Source: Nocardia sp. NBC_01327
Lineage (GTDB): Bacteria > Actinomycetota > Actinomycetes > Mycobacteriales > Mycobacteriaceae
Direction: 5' to 3'
Assembly (NCBI RefSeq): GCF_035958815.1
Contig: NZ_CP108383.1
Span: forward strand, 1,302,001 to 1,366,000
Length of the DNA: 64,000 nt
The notes under the pieces were generated by a model, which made no database searches, was not told where the DNA came from, and was given only the letters and a program-made list of their open reading frames with translations. A program made the position numbers and the translations under genes. This document shows, piece after piece, positions 35,364 to 42,646 of the stretch (its first letter is position 1; every line of letters begins with the position of its first letter).

Positions 35364-35400
35364 CCGCTGAGAGCCGTAAACCCCACCTCACCATCGCTTT

Positions 35401-35444
35401 CGAGCCGGTGCCAGCTTCCGTTGGCACCGGCTCGAGCCGCTTTT
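35401..35444 (+). terminator. Rho-independent terminator of paralog 3
   Basis: CGAGCCGGTGCCA (35401-35413) and TGGCACCGGCTCG (35422-35434) form a perfect 13-bp stem with an 8-nt loop, followed by TTTT (35441-35444). It lies 38 nt past the stop codon. Confidence 0.88.
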
Positions 35445-35572
35445 CATACCCTGATCTGTGACGATTCGAGAGACCGCCGGTCGTATCCCGTTGCCGTGAG
35501 CAGAAATTCACGTCCCGGAAGCCTCAGAAATCGGGCATTCATCGAGAGACTTTCCGGCGCAACACTTCCTGT

Positions 35573-36022
35573 TTACCGTTCCGTTTCACGAATACAGTCG
35601 TAGGCGAATTCGTTGGTGAGGTGCACGTGGGACGGCAGGCTGAGGTTCAGCTGTTCGACCGCCGCGCGGACACTGGTGTCGAGCTCCCACTGCAGATCTA
35701 CGACATGACCCGCCCACACGTCCCACAGGCAGCTGACGGTGTCGTCGATGATCAATCGAAGCGTCGAACCAATCTCCGGATCTCCGGGATCATCCACCCA
35801 TCCGAGCTGTGCGTCGTAAGTTCCCCGAAGAATGAGACGCCAGCGATTCAGCTCCCCATCAGAGAAGAACCCGTCGTTCAACTGAACGATAGCGATACCG
35901 ACTGTCACAGAGGGCATTTCCGGTGATGAGGAGCAGCAATCCAAACTGATCACCATCCAATCGTCGCTGTGGATCACGTCCTGGACAACCTGGTCGCCTG
36001 CCGACCTGGGCTTCGCGCTCAT
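35573..36022 (-). CDS. Hypothetical protein
   Basis: 149 residues, ATG at 36022, no clear ribosome binding site. Composition and codon use look genuine. It is an acidic soluble protein with an alternating beta pattern (SVTVGIAIVQLNDGFFSDGE, WRLILRGTYDAQLGWVDDPG, TLRLIIDDTVSCLWDVWAGH) and three cysteines, two adjacent (DCCSSSP). No family recognised. The relic D repeat ends 8 bp upstream of the start, so any promoter would lie within the repeat. Confidence 0.6.
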   Translation of the reverse strand: MSAKPRSAGDQVVQDVIHSDDWMVISLDCCSSSPEMPSVTVGIAIVQLNDGFFSDGELNRWRLILRGTYDAQLGWVDDPGDPEIGSTLRLIIDDTVSCLWDVWAGHVVDLQWELDTSVRAAVEQLNLSLPSHVHLTNEFAYDCIRETER

Positions 36023-36553
36023 CGGCAGTTCAGTACGTTCGGCCGGCGCCAGCTGCCCGTTGATCTTCCGAGGCTGCTTTGGCCGGTCCGATCAGCGCGG
36101 TATGCGGTGCGGGCATATTCGGGTCGATAATGACCCCCTGCCCGTTCGCGGGCTCGCCTACACCGATCTGTACGTCGCGCAGCCGCGCAGCGAGCTGCAA
36201 CGGTCGCCGTAGGCGGTGAGGTGCTCGGCTCGGCGCTGGCCTCCGCGACCTTGCGCACACCGGGCAATCCCGTGCATCGGAGTCGATAGCCGCCACCGCC
36301 AGATCGGGACATGCCCGCCATCTCGGACCATCAGCGTGCATGCCAGTGGTCCGAGATGACTTTGGGCCGTGGACTTCCGGCAGGCTGCGACGCCGAGAAA
36401 TGCCCTGCGACCGCAACGCTGATACGTTCGATTGGCAGCGGCCGCCGCCGAAGGTCGATTCCACGCTGATACGGCATCAAGGGATCAACGGTATTCCGTC
36501 GCGAGCTGGAAGTTTGGGACGCTGAGATCGGGTGGGCGCGTACTGTCTGAGCG
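36023..36553 (-). other. 531-bp stretch with gene relic D
   Basis: No intact gene. The minus strand carries a relic reading PHTALIGPAKAASEDQ and GAGRTY-stop (36030 to about 36113), preceded by a plausible longer remnant (ARLRDVQIGVGEPANGQGVI) before the frame dissolves. Confidence 0.5.
36032..36110 (-). repeat. Dispersed repeat, copy D
   Basis: Contains GTTCGGCCGGC, GTTGATCTTCCG and GATCAGCGCGGTATGCGG, shared with copies A and C. Confidence 0.65.
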
Positions 36554-37093
36554 GTGAAGCGTGCTACCCAGTGGACGATTCTCGGCGAGCGCCTGATCGA
36601 CGAGAACAGGCATATTCGACTTTCGACCGTGGATATCGAGCTACCGGACGGGGTGAAGTTCACTCAGTACGTCGCGCGAATGCCTCGGTGCGCAATGACG
36701 TTGGTAATCAACGAGAACCGCGAAGTGCTGCTGATGTACCGGCACCGTTTCATCATCGACCAGTGGGTATGGGAGTTGCCGGGCGGATATGTCGACCACG
36801 CCGAGGATGTTGCCACGGCCGCTGCTCGTGAGGTGCAGGAGGAAACCGGCTGGCGCCCGCGAACTATGGAGCACCTGGTGACGTATCAGCCCGCGATCGG
36901 CACCCTGGATCAGCCCCAGGAGATCTATCTATCTCGCGGCGCCGACCTGACCGATACCGCACCGGATATCAATGAGGCCGAGGATACTCGCTGGTTCTCG
37001 CTCGATGAGGCTATGGATATGATCGGGCGCGGCGAAATCATAGGTGCAGCAACGGTAGTCGCGATCTACCGCGCTCTCAGCCTCGCCCGGTGA
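36554..37093 (+). CDS. NUDIX hydrolase
   Basis: 179 residues, GTG start. The NUDIX box GGYVDHAEDVATAAAREVQE followed by ETGW is complete (G-x5-E-x7-REVQEETG). The upstream part (ELPDGVKFTQYVARMPRCAM and INENREVLLMYRHRFIIDQW) is like ADP-ribose/ADP-sugar pyrophosphatases. The likely substrate is a nucleoside diphosphate linked to another moiety; an ADP-ribose role would fit the PARG gene 2 kb away, but that is inference. Its 3' end overlaps the convergent TPR regulator by 17 bp. Confidence 0.9.
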   Translation: MKRATQWTILGERLIDENRHIRLSTVDIELPDGVKFTQYVARMPRCAMTLVINENREVLLMYRHRFIIDQWVWELPGGYVDHAEDVATAAAREVQEETGWRPRTMEHLVTYQPAIGTLDQPQEIYLSRGADLTDTAPDINEAEDTRWFSLDEAMDMIGRGEIIGAATVVAIYRALSLAR

Positions 37094-38441
37094 GTTCGAG
37101 CACCTGTCGGCGGAACTCGGCAACCTCGGCCAGATTGTCGAACGGAAGCAATCGGTAACGCAGATCGCGCAGGTAAGACAGGCTCCGGCGTGAGGCGAGA
37201 TCGGCTGCGATGTCCAGAGCGCCCCGCCCGATCCGGACGGCCTCGTGAGGGTCGGTGGACACCAGAGCCGACGCGAGCAGGCTGAGGTTGAAGGCGCGCC
37301 CACGCTGGTATCCGGCCGACATCGTCAGCGATTGCTCGGCGAAATATGCTGTGCGCGCATGGTCTCCGAGCTCGCGGAAGCAATGTGCGGTTTTCGCCGA
37401 CAAGTAGGACTGATCAAAGTAGGCGAGCCATGCCGGCTGCTCGCCCGCCACGGCATGGTCGAAGGCGCGTTCCGCGGCGTTCATTGCTGTCGCAGTGGAT
37501 GTCTGATCCTGACGTGCCGCGTGCCCGTGTGCCTCGACCATGTGGCATTCGGATTCGAGCGCGGCCAAACCGGCTCCCCGAGCGGCAATTCGCGCCGCCC
37601 GCGCGAGGTCGACGGCGTCGCCGGGTCGGCCGACATACGTGGCCTGGTGGCTCATGGCAGCCATGATCTCCGCGCTCAGTGCGCCGTCGCCGGCGGCGCG
37701 GGCAAGTCGCAGGCTCTGGATGAGATAGCGCTGAGCGAGACCATGGTCCTCCTGGTCATAGGCGGCCCAACCTGCCAAACGCACGAGTTCGGCTGTCGAG
37801 CCGAACAATTGGCGTCCGATGTATTCGTTGAAGCTGCCGCGCAAGAGCGGCGCGACGGAACTGTGCAGGTATTGGACGATGGTCGAGCGGACCTTGCCGC
37901 CGCCGACCCTATTGTCGAGGTCGCGGAATGCCGAGGCCATCGTCTGCACGGCGTCGACATCGCTCTGCCCAACTCGCCGCGATCCTGTCGACACGGGATG
38001 CTCGGGTCCAGGAAGCGTCAGCCACCGCATCGTTGCCGCAGGGTAGACCGCGACCGCATACGAGGTCTCCCGAAGGAACCGGCGTTGTTCAACATCGTTG
38101 CGCCACAGAGCAGTAGCGGCCTCAACTGCGCCCGAGAGGCTGAGTGAGAATTCCAATCCGAGTTCGGCCGAGGCGTCGTGCCCCTCGCTCATGCCACACA
38201 TTGCAGGTGTGACTTTACGGCCGAGCAATTCGGTGAGAACTTCCGCGATCAACTCGGGCCCCGGTCGTTGCGGCTGCTGACCGGCGAGCCAGCGCCCGAC
38301 CGAACTGTGGTCGTACCTGAGCTCGATGCCGCGCCCTCGGCCTCGCTCGACAACCCGGCGCGCCAGCGGCTTTCGCATTCCGCCGGCCTCCTCGATCAGC
38401 TCCTCGAGTTGCCGGTTGAGCTGTTTCGGGCGGCGTCCCAT
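37077..38441 (-). CDS. XRE-like regulator with TPR-type C-terminal domain
   Basis: 454 residues from the ATG at 38441 (MGRRPKQLNRQLEELIEEAG). The N-terminal 75 residues look like a helix-turn-helix (GIELRYDHSSVGRWLAGQQP). The rest is helical with repeated 34-residue units rich in Ala and Leu (AELVRLAGWAAYDQEDHGLA, RYLIQSLRLARAAGDGALSA, LARAARIAARGAGLAALESE), as in NsdA-like Streptomyces regulators of development or secondary metabolism. It is divergent from the small operon starting at 38601 and converges on the NUDIX gene; both are candidate partners. Confidence 0.82.
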   Translation of the reverse strand: MGRRPKQLNRQLEELIEEAGGMRKPLARRVVERGRGRGIELRYDHSSVGRWLAGQQPQRPGPELIAEVLTELLGRKVTPAMCGMSEGHDASAELGLEFSLSLSGAVEAATALWRNDVEQRRFLRETSYAVAVYPAATMRWLTLPGPEHPVSTGSRRVGQSDVDAVQTMASAFRDLDNRVGGGKVRSTIVQYLHSSVAPLLRGSFNEYIGRQLFGSTAELVRLAGWAAYDQEDHGLAQRYLIQSLRLARAAGDGALSAEIMAAMSHQATYVGRPGDAVDLARAARIAARGAGLAALESECHMVEAHGHAARQDQTSTATAMNAAERAFDHAVAGEQPAWLAYFDQSYLSAKTAHCFRELGDHARTAYFAEQSLTMSAGYQRGRAFNLSLLASALVSTDPHEAVRIGRGALDIAADLASRRSLSYLRDLRYRLLPFDNLAEVAEFRRQVLELTGRG

Positions 38442-38600
38442 ATCGAGAGTTTGGCAGGTTTGAGAGGGACACGCTATGAATCGGCTCTCGTGCACACCCC
38501 TTCTGCACACACCCGCCCGCGCTGCGCATCTTCCAGCGGAGGTGGCATATGCAGTGGACTTGAAACCAGGACAACTGCCGAGGATTGGAGCCGACGAAAC

Positions 38601-38762
38601 ATGGAAGCCATCATGATCGCCATCGCCGCAATGCTTTTCGCGGTACTCAGCACAACTACCGGAACCAGTACTACGGCCCGCCACCACAACGGCCTGCCGT
38701 TCGTCGACCTCGAGGCGCGCCTCACGCGCGAACGCACAATCGTCTCGAACCGGGGGTGGTGA
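38601..38762 (+). CDS. Small membrane peptide, 53 residues
   Basis: ATG at 38601 with GGAG ten bases upstream. The N-terminus has one hydrophobic helix (MEAIMIAIAAMLFAVLSTTT); the rest is polar and basic (FVDLEARLTRERTIVSNRGW). The TGA stop overlaps the GTG of the next gene (GTGA), so translational coupling is likely. No family recognised. Confidence 0.6.
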   Translation: MEAIMIAIAAMLFAVLSTTTGTSTTARHHNGLPFVDLEARLTRERTIVSNRGW

Positions 38763-39106
38763 CGGTGGCAATGCCCTCCGCGATCGGATACCTCCGCAGT
38801 GATGTGTCCGGCGCACGGCAGGTCTGGGATGAGAATCAAATCCGCAGCCTCGCCAAGAAATTCGGGTATGACCTGCGAAAGATGATCGTGTTCAGTGCTA
38901 CAACGGACCGGCCTGCGCATCGGCTGCGTGTTGTTGTGAGCAGACTCGGCGTTGATGCGGTATTTGTGCCGAGTCTCGAACATTTCGAGGGCAGCGAGAT
39001 ACCGGCCGAAGTGGCAGCCGTAGCCGCAGTGGTCACCGTGTCACCGCAAATCACTCATGCCCGTCGCGCTGCAGCCGCTACAACTCCTGGAGGTGAGGCG
39101 AGATGA
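38759..39106 (+). CDS. Resolvase N-terminal-like protein
   Basis: 115 residues from the GTG at 38759, or 111 from an ATG at 38771. The core AIGYLRSDVSG, DENQIRSLAKKFGYDLRKMI and HRLRVVVSRLGVDAVFVPSL resembles the catalytic domain fold of serine recombinases (usually A-x-x-Y-x-R-V-S). The usual R-V-S-T nucleophile segment is altered to RSDVSG, the length covers only the first domain, and there is no DNA-binding tail. It is probably not an active recombinase. It lies between the small peptide and the PARG gene. Confidence 0.55.
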   Translation: MTVAMPSAIGYLRSDVSGARQVWDENQIRSLAKKFGYDLRKMIVFSATTDRPAHRLRVVVSRLGVDAVFVPSLEHFEGSEIPAEVAAVAAVVTVSPQITHARRAAAATTPGGEAR

Positions 39107-39203
39107 GTGGCTGAAAGGTGCTGTGTTGCTGGTCCGTTCGCACGGAAGAGTCGGGCGTCTGGGCCACGTTGTGCAGTATCTGGGATGGCGGTCGGAGGGA
39201 AAG

Positions 39204-39224
39204 ATGAGAGCATTGCGGGCGTGA
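39204..39224 (+). promoter_or_regulatory. Six-codon leader ORF overlapping the PARG start
   Basis: ATG at 39204 follows GGAGGGA by three bases and reads MRALRA-stop. Its TGA (39222-39224) overlaps the GTG at 39221 (GTGA). This would deliver ribosomes to a start codon that has no site of its own. Confidence 0.45.
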
Positions 39225-40033
39225 CCGAACATCTGCGAGCTATTGCCGCCGACAATGAGCGGATCATTGCAGCCGGTGGTTACCGGGCGCCTGGCGGGCA
39301 TTATGTTTCGTTGACGTCGGGGGTGGACGCCGCTGTGCGGGGTACGCGGATGTATGGGCCTGAACCGGTTTCGGTCATCATTCGTAGGGAGGCCGATACC
39401 GTTATCGCGGTGACAGGGGAGAGCAGCCTCGTCGCGGCGCGGCGGATGCTCGATACCGATCCGGAGCCGGTCGCCGTTCTGAATTTCGCGTCCGCCCGCA
39501 ATCCGGGCGGCCACTACCTCGCCGGTGCCCGCACTCAAGAAGAAGCCCTGTGCCGGGCGTCGGCGCTGTACACCACCCTGCTGGCCGTGCCGGAGTACTA
39601 CGAGCACCACCGGCATACACCGGACCCCTTCTACAGCGACCGCGTGATCTTGTCTCCTGCCGTGCCTGTCTTCCGCGACGACGCGGGCATCCTGCTCGAC
39701 AACCCCTATGCCGTCGGCTTTCTCAGCAGCCCCTCGCCTCGGACCAACGTGATCGAGCAGGAGCTCGCGAGCGAGGCGTATCGGGTACCGGCGGTGCTGG
39801 CCACCCGCGCCGAGCGCATTCTCGAAACAGCGGGCGGCTACCGGCGTTTGGTGCTGGGCGCCTGGGGCTGCGGCGTCTACGGCAACGATCCGGGTGTGGT
39901 GGCCGGTGTCTTCCATGCGCTGCTGGCAGGGCGGTTCGCCGGGCACTTCGACGAGATCACCTTCGCGATACTGGACCGGACCCCCGGCGAGACCACCCTC
40001 GCTGCCTTCCGAACCGTGTTCGCGGCAGAATAA
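39221..40033 (+). CDS. Bacterial poly(ADP-ribose) glycohydrolase-like protein (TIGR02452 type)
   Basis: 270 residues from the GTG at 39221 (VTEHLRAIAADNERIIAAGG), the usual family beginning; an ATG at 39185 is possible. The macrodomain/PARG catalytic loop is NFASARNPGGHYLAGARTQE, with Glu-Glu following Gln (family G-G-G-x6-8-Q-E-E). VILSPAVPVFRDD, NPYAVGFLSSPSP and VLGAWGCGVYGNDP complete the ADP-ribose site. It should remove ADP-ribose from targets, or process free ADP-ribose compounds. It is last in the operon begun at 38601; a NUDIX enzyme is close by. Confidence 0.88.
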   Translation: MTEHLRAIAADNERIIAAGGYRAPGGHYVSLTSGVDAAVRGTRMYGPEPVSVIIRREADTVIAVTGESSLVAARRMLDTDPEPVAVLNFASARNPGGHYLAGARTQEEALCRASALYTTLLAVPEYYEHHRHTPDPFYSDRVILSPAVPVFRDDAGILLDNPYAVGFLSSPSPRTNVIEQELASEAYRVPAVLATRAERILETAGGYRRLVLGAWGCGVYGNDPGVVAGVFHALLAGRFAGHFDEITFAILDRTPGETTLAAFRTVFAAE

Positions 40034-40132
40034 ATCCGAATATGGCGTCATACGGCCGCACTAGCCGCTCATGACGGTGAGATCATCTGGTAAGAAGGAA
40101 CTTTCAGCATTGCCGAGAGGGAATCGAACAAG

Positions 40133-40471
40133 ATGACAGAGTCATTGCCGGCAACTGCCGTCGTCCGTGTCGGGCGAGTCACCTTCGATCCGAGTCTGTA
40201 CGACGCGGTCGTCGCGGCGGATAAAGAAACTTCGAAGTATCTGATCCCGGCAATCCAGGCGCTGCCCGGCCTTCTGCACTGGTATGCGGGTGTCTCCCCT
40301 GAAGGTTCGCTCTCCCAGGTGAGCGTATGGGACTCCGAAGAGCATGCGGCGCAGATGGATGAGCTGAAGGAGATGAGGGTCAGGGCGCGCGATGACCTCA
40401 GGGCTGTAGGCGTGACGTTCACGGCGGAGACCGCGAAGTACGCCAATTACCCGATGACCTGGGCCATCTGA
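40133..40471 (+). CDS. Antibiotic-biosynthesis-monooxygenase-like small protein
   Basis: 112 residues. The alpha-beta pattern AVVRVGRVTFDPSLYDAVVA, IPAIQALPGLLHWYAGVSPE and SLSQVSVWDSEEHAAQMDEL is that of dimeric ferredoxin-like ABM proteins, where L-P-G-L and the trailing W-D-S-x-E-x-A are hallmarks. Likely binds or oxidises a small aromatic or haem-like ligand; unknown here. Stands alone. Confidence 0.75.
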   Translation: MTESLPATAVVRVGRVTFDPSLYDAVVAADKETSKYLIPAIQALPGLLHWYAGVSPEGSLSQVSVWDSEEHAAQMDELKEMRVRARDDLRAVGVTFTAETAKYANYPMTWAI

Positions 40472-40613
40472 CCCGAGTCCAGCAGTTGGACCTTCTTGAT
40501 CTTGTTTCGATCAGGCCATCGCCGACGGCCACGGCGCCGACGACTGGGCCGTCATCGCGGAACAGCAGCCGCGATGACAGCAGATCAGCGGCCGCCCGGC
40601 TGTAGCCCTGAGG

Positions 40614-42011
40614 TCAGATGCCGAGGAAGGTGCGGACGGGGCCGGTGAGAATGCCTGAGGTGAGGGCATTCATGGCTGCGGGGTCGAGGATTGTGGCGGG
40701 GACGGTCTGGATATCGCAATTCGTTTGGGCCACAGGTGTTTCCGCTTGCTGCTGGAGCCAGGCGAGAGCACCGGGGGCGCCGAGGAACCATTCGCCGGTG
40801 TGGCCGGAGACGGGCATGCTGATTTGTTCCCGGCGGTAGGTGACGGGGGTGCCCGCCGCGCAGTAGCTGGAGACCAGAGTGTCGATATTGGAGATCAGAC
40901 TGCCCTCGTCGTCGATCGTGTTGTAGACGTACAGGGGAGTGGTGGGAGCCGGGGAGCCGAGGTTGCGCTCGTCGAAGGCGGCGCTGATCACCGGGTCGGC
41001 GAGTACCTGGGGTAGGGGTTCGGTGAGGAACTGATTCGCGTCGAAGCCGAAGTCGGACACCATGTTCTGCGGGGTGCAGTTGTTCGTGGCGTCGGCGATC
41101 TTCTGCTTGCCGGCGGGGGTGAGGTAGCGGTTGATGGCGGCGGTGAACTCCGGGGAATCCTGCATGATGCCCATCAGCGCGCCCGGCAGGAGTGAGCCGC
41201 CGACCGGTGTGCCGTTCATGGCGAGCAGCGCGGGACGCGGGTCACCGACCGGTGCGCCCAGTGCCGCGCCGACCACATTCAGTTCGGGTGCGTACCGCGG
41301 CTGTTCCTGGGCAGCCCACGCACTGGCGATCCCACCACCGGAATAACCCCACATGAGCGTCGGGATTCCAGGGCCCGGCAGCGCGGCCGGTTCGAACGCT
41401 TCGGCCGCCCGAATCCCGTCCAGCACAACGTAACCGGGCTCCCTGGGGGTCGAATAGTGATTGTCGATGCCGCCGAAGTCGGGTACCGACACGGCCCATC
41501 CGCGCGCGAGCGCGGCGGCGATCATCGGTGTTTCGCCGGACATCGTGGTGAGCTGGAGCGGACCTGATTTCGACGGATCGATCCAGGGAACCTGCCCCTG
41601 CCGCAGCGCCTGGGACGGCATGCACTGCGGTGCAATCGAATCGGTCATATTCTGGAACGACAGCAGCGCCGACGGCTGGGTCGTGCGCGATGTTTTCAGC
41701 ACCGTCGTGACCGCGGCGTAAGGTTGCCCATCTGCCGCGGTGGTCCGATACAGCAATTGCCAGGCCTGGACCGGCCAGGCAATCAACTGTGAATAGCTGG
41801 CCTGGATCTGCCGAGCCCGGAGGATCGCCCCCGGTTCTTTCGCCGCGTAGTCCGCGGGCGGGGCGTAGAAGGGATCGGCGGTATCGGGAGTCGCCACCGC
41901 GGGCGATGCCAGGGCGCTCGTCGCTCCCATCAGGGTCGCGATCGGCAGGATTATTCGTACCAGTTGTGTGAAAAATGTTGTCCGGTAACGATATTTACGA
42001 GTCGTCGACAT
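40614..42011 (-). CDS. Secretory lipase (LIP family), exported
   Basis: 465 residues from the ATG at 42011, set by GGGGAGG upstream. The signal peptide (about 1-40) has a basic start MSTTRKYRYRTTFFTQLVRI and ends in ASPAVATPD. The mature start is PDTADPFYAPPADYA. The nucleophile is in MWGYSGGGIASAW, acid Asp in VYNTIDDEGSL and His in PVSGHTGEW. It is a distant paralog of the lipase at 10241-11560. It lies 57 bp after the MarR gene on the same strand, with a hairpin between, so it may be read from the MarR transcript. Confidence 0.88.
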   Translation of the reverse strand: MSTTRKYRYRTTFFTQLVRIILPIATLMGATSALASPAVATPDTADPFYAPPADYAAKEPGAILRARQIQASYSQLIAWPVQAWQLLYRTTAADGQPYAAVTTVLKTSRTTQPSALLSFQNMTDSIAPQCMPSQALRQGQVPWIDPSKSGPLQLTTMSGETPMIAAALARGWAVSVPDFGGIDNHYSTPREPGYVVLDGIRAAEAFEPAALPGPGIPTLMWGYSGGGIASAWAAQEQPRYAPELNVVGAALGAPVGDPRPALLAMNGTPVGGSLLPGALMGIMQDSPEFTAAINRYLTPAGKQKIADATNNCTPQNMVSDFGFDANQFLTEPLPQVLADPVISAAFDERNLGSPAPTTPLYVYNTIDDEGSLISNIDTLVSSYCAAGTPVTYRREQISMPVSGHTGEWFLGAPGALAWLQQQAETPVAQTNCDIQTVPATILDPAAMNALTSGILTGPVRTFLGI

Positions 42012-42032
42012 TGCCCACCTCCCCTTCGGCAT

Positions 42033-42058
42033 CCGAACTGTAACAGGTTGCAGTTCGG
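42033..42058. promoter_or_regulatory. Inverted repeat between marR-type gene and lipase
   Basis: CCGAACTG (42033-42040) and CAGTTCGG (42051-42058) pair perfectly around a 10-nt loop, just upstream of the lipase ribosome binding site. It may attenuate read-through or be an operator. Confidence 0.5.
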
Positions 42059-42068
42059 TGAGAGGCGG

Positions 42069-42521
42069 TTATGAGGGGCGGGGCCAGGGGCGGCCGTCGA
42101 CGTGTTCGATGTCGGTGTTGAGTCGGGCGAGGTAGGTGGCGAAGGCGGCTACGTCGGCGGGGGACCAGTTGGTCATGACCTGTTCCAGGCCTTGGGTATT
42201 GGCGGTTCGTTCGGATTCGAGATTGTGTTCGCCGTCGGGGGTGATGCGGAATTTGCGGGCGATGCCGCCGTCGGGGTCGGGGATGCGTTCGACGAGTCCG
42301 GTGCGCAGGAGGGCTGCGGTTTGGCGGTTGAGGGTGGAGGCGTCCAGGCCGAAGGCTTCGGTGAGTTGGCCGATGGACATCGGGCCCTCTGCGCTGAGCC
42401 GGTTCAGGAGCAGGTACGCGCTGCGGTCGAGGCGGGTGCCGTCGCGGCGGTAGCGGGCGTTCACGGTGTAGCGGCCCAGCAGCATGATCTCGAATTCGAC
42501 CCGGTCCGTGGGCTTGTTCAT
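42069..42521 (-). CDS. MarR-family transcriptional regulator
   Basis: 150 residues from the ATG at 42521, set by AAGGA five bases upstream. Winged-helix features: RSAYLLLNRLSAEGPMSIGQ, LTEAFGLDASTLNRQTAALL and the wing GLVERIPDPDGGIARKFRIT. Divergent from the MFS exporter (126 bp between starts), the usual set-up for a repressor of an efflux gene. The perfect palindrome at 42600-42616 in between is its likely operator. Confidence 0.9.
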   Translation of the reverse strand: MNKPTDRVEFEIMLLGRYTVNARYRRDGTRLDRSAYLLLNRLSAEGPMSIGQLTEAFGLDASTLNRQTAALLRTGLVERIPDPDGGIARKFRITPDGEHNLESERTANTQGLEQVMTNWSPADVAAFATYLARLNTDIEHVDGRPWPRPS

Positions 42522-42559
42522 GCAGTCCTTCCGTCGCGACCTCGTGTGAGTCTGCCATA

Positions 42560-42575
42560 GGTGACCCACGTCACA
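42560..42575. promoter_or_regulatory. Crp/GlxR-like site
   Basis: GGTGACCCACGTCACA fits the TGTGA-N6-TCACA consensus of actinobacterial cAMP receptor proteins with one mismatch. It lies 39 bp upstream of the MarR start, in the region shared with the exporter and NRPS. Confidence 0.45.
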
Positions 42576-42599
42576 GCGTGTATATGCATCATGCATGCG

Positions 42600-42616
42600 A
42601 TGTGTATCGTACACAT
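42600..42616. promoter_or_regulatory. Perfect 17-bp palindrome, likely MarR operator
   Basis: ATGTGTA (42600-42606), TCG and TACACAT (42610-42616). It lies 31 bp before the exporter start codon and 79 bp from the MarR start, so a bound dimer could block both promoters. Confidence 0.7.
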
Positions 42617-42646
42617 GCGTTGAACTCGATCGATGAGGAGAAGCGC

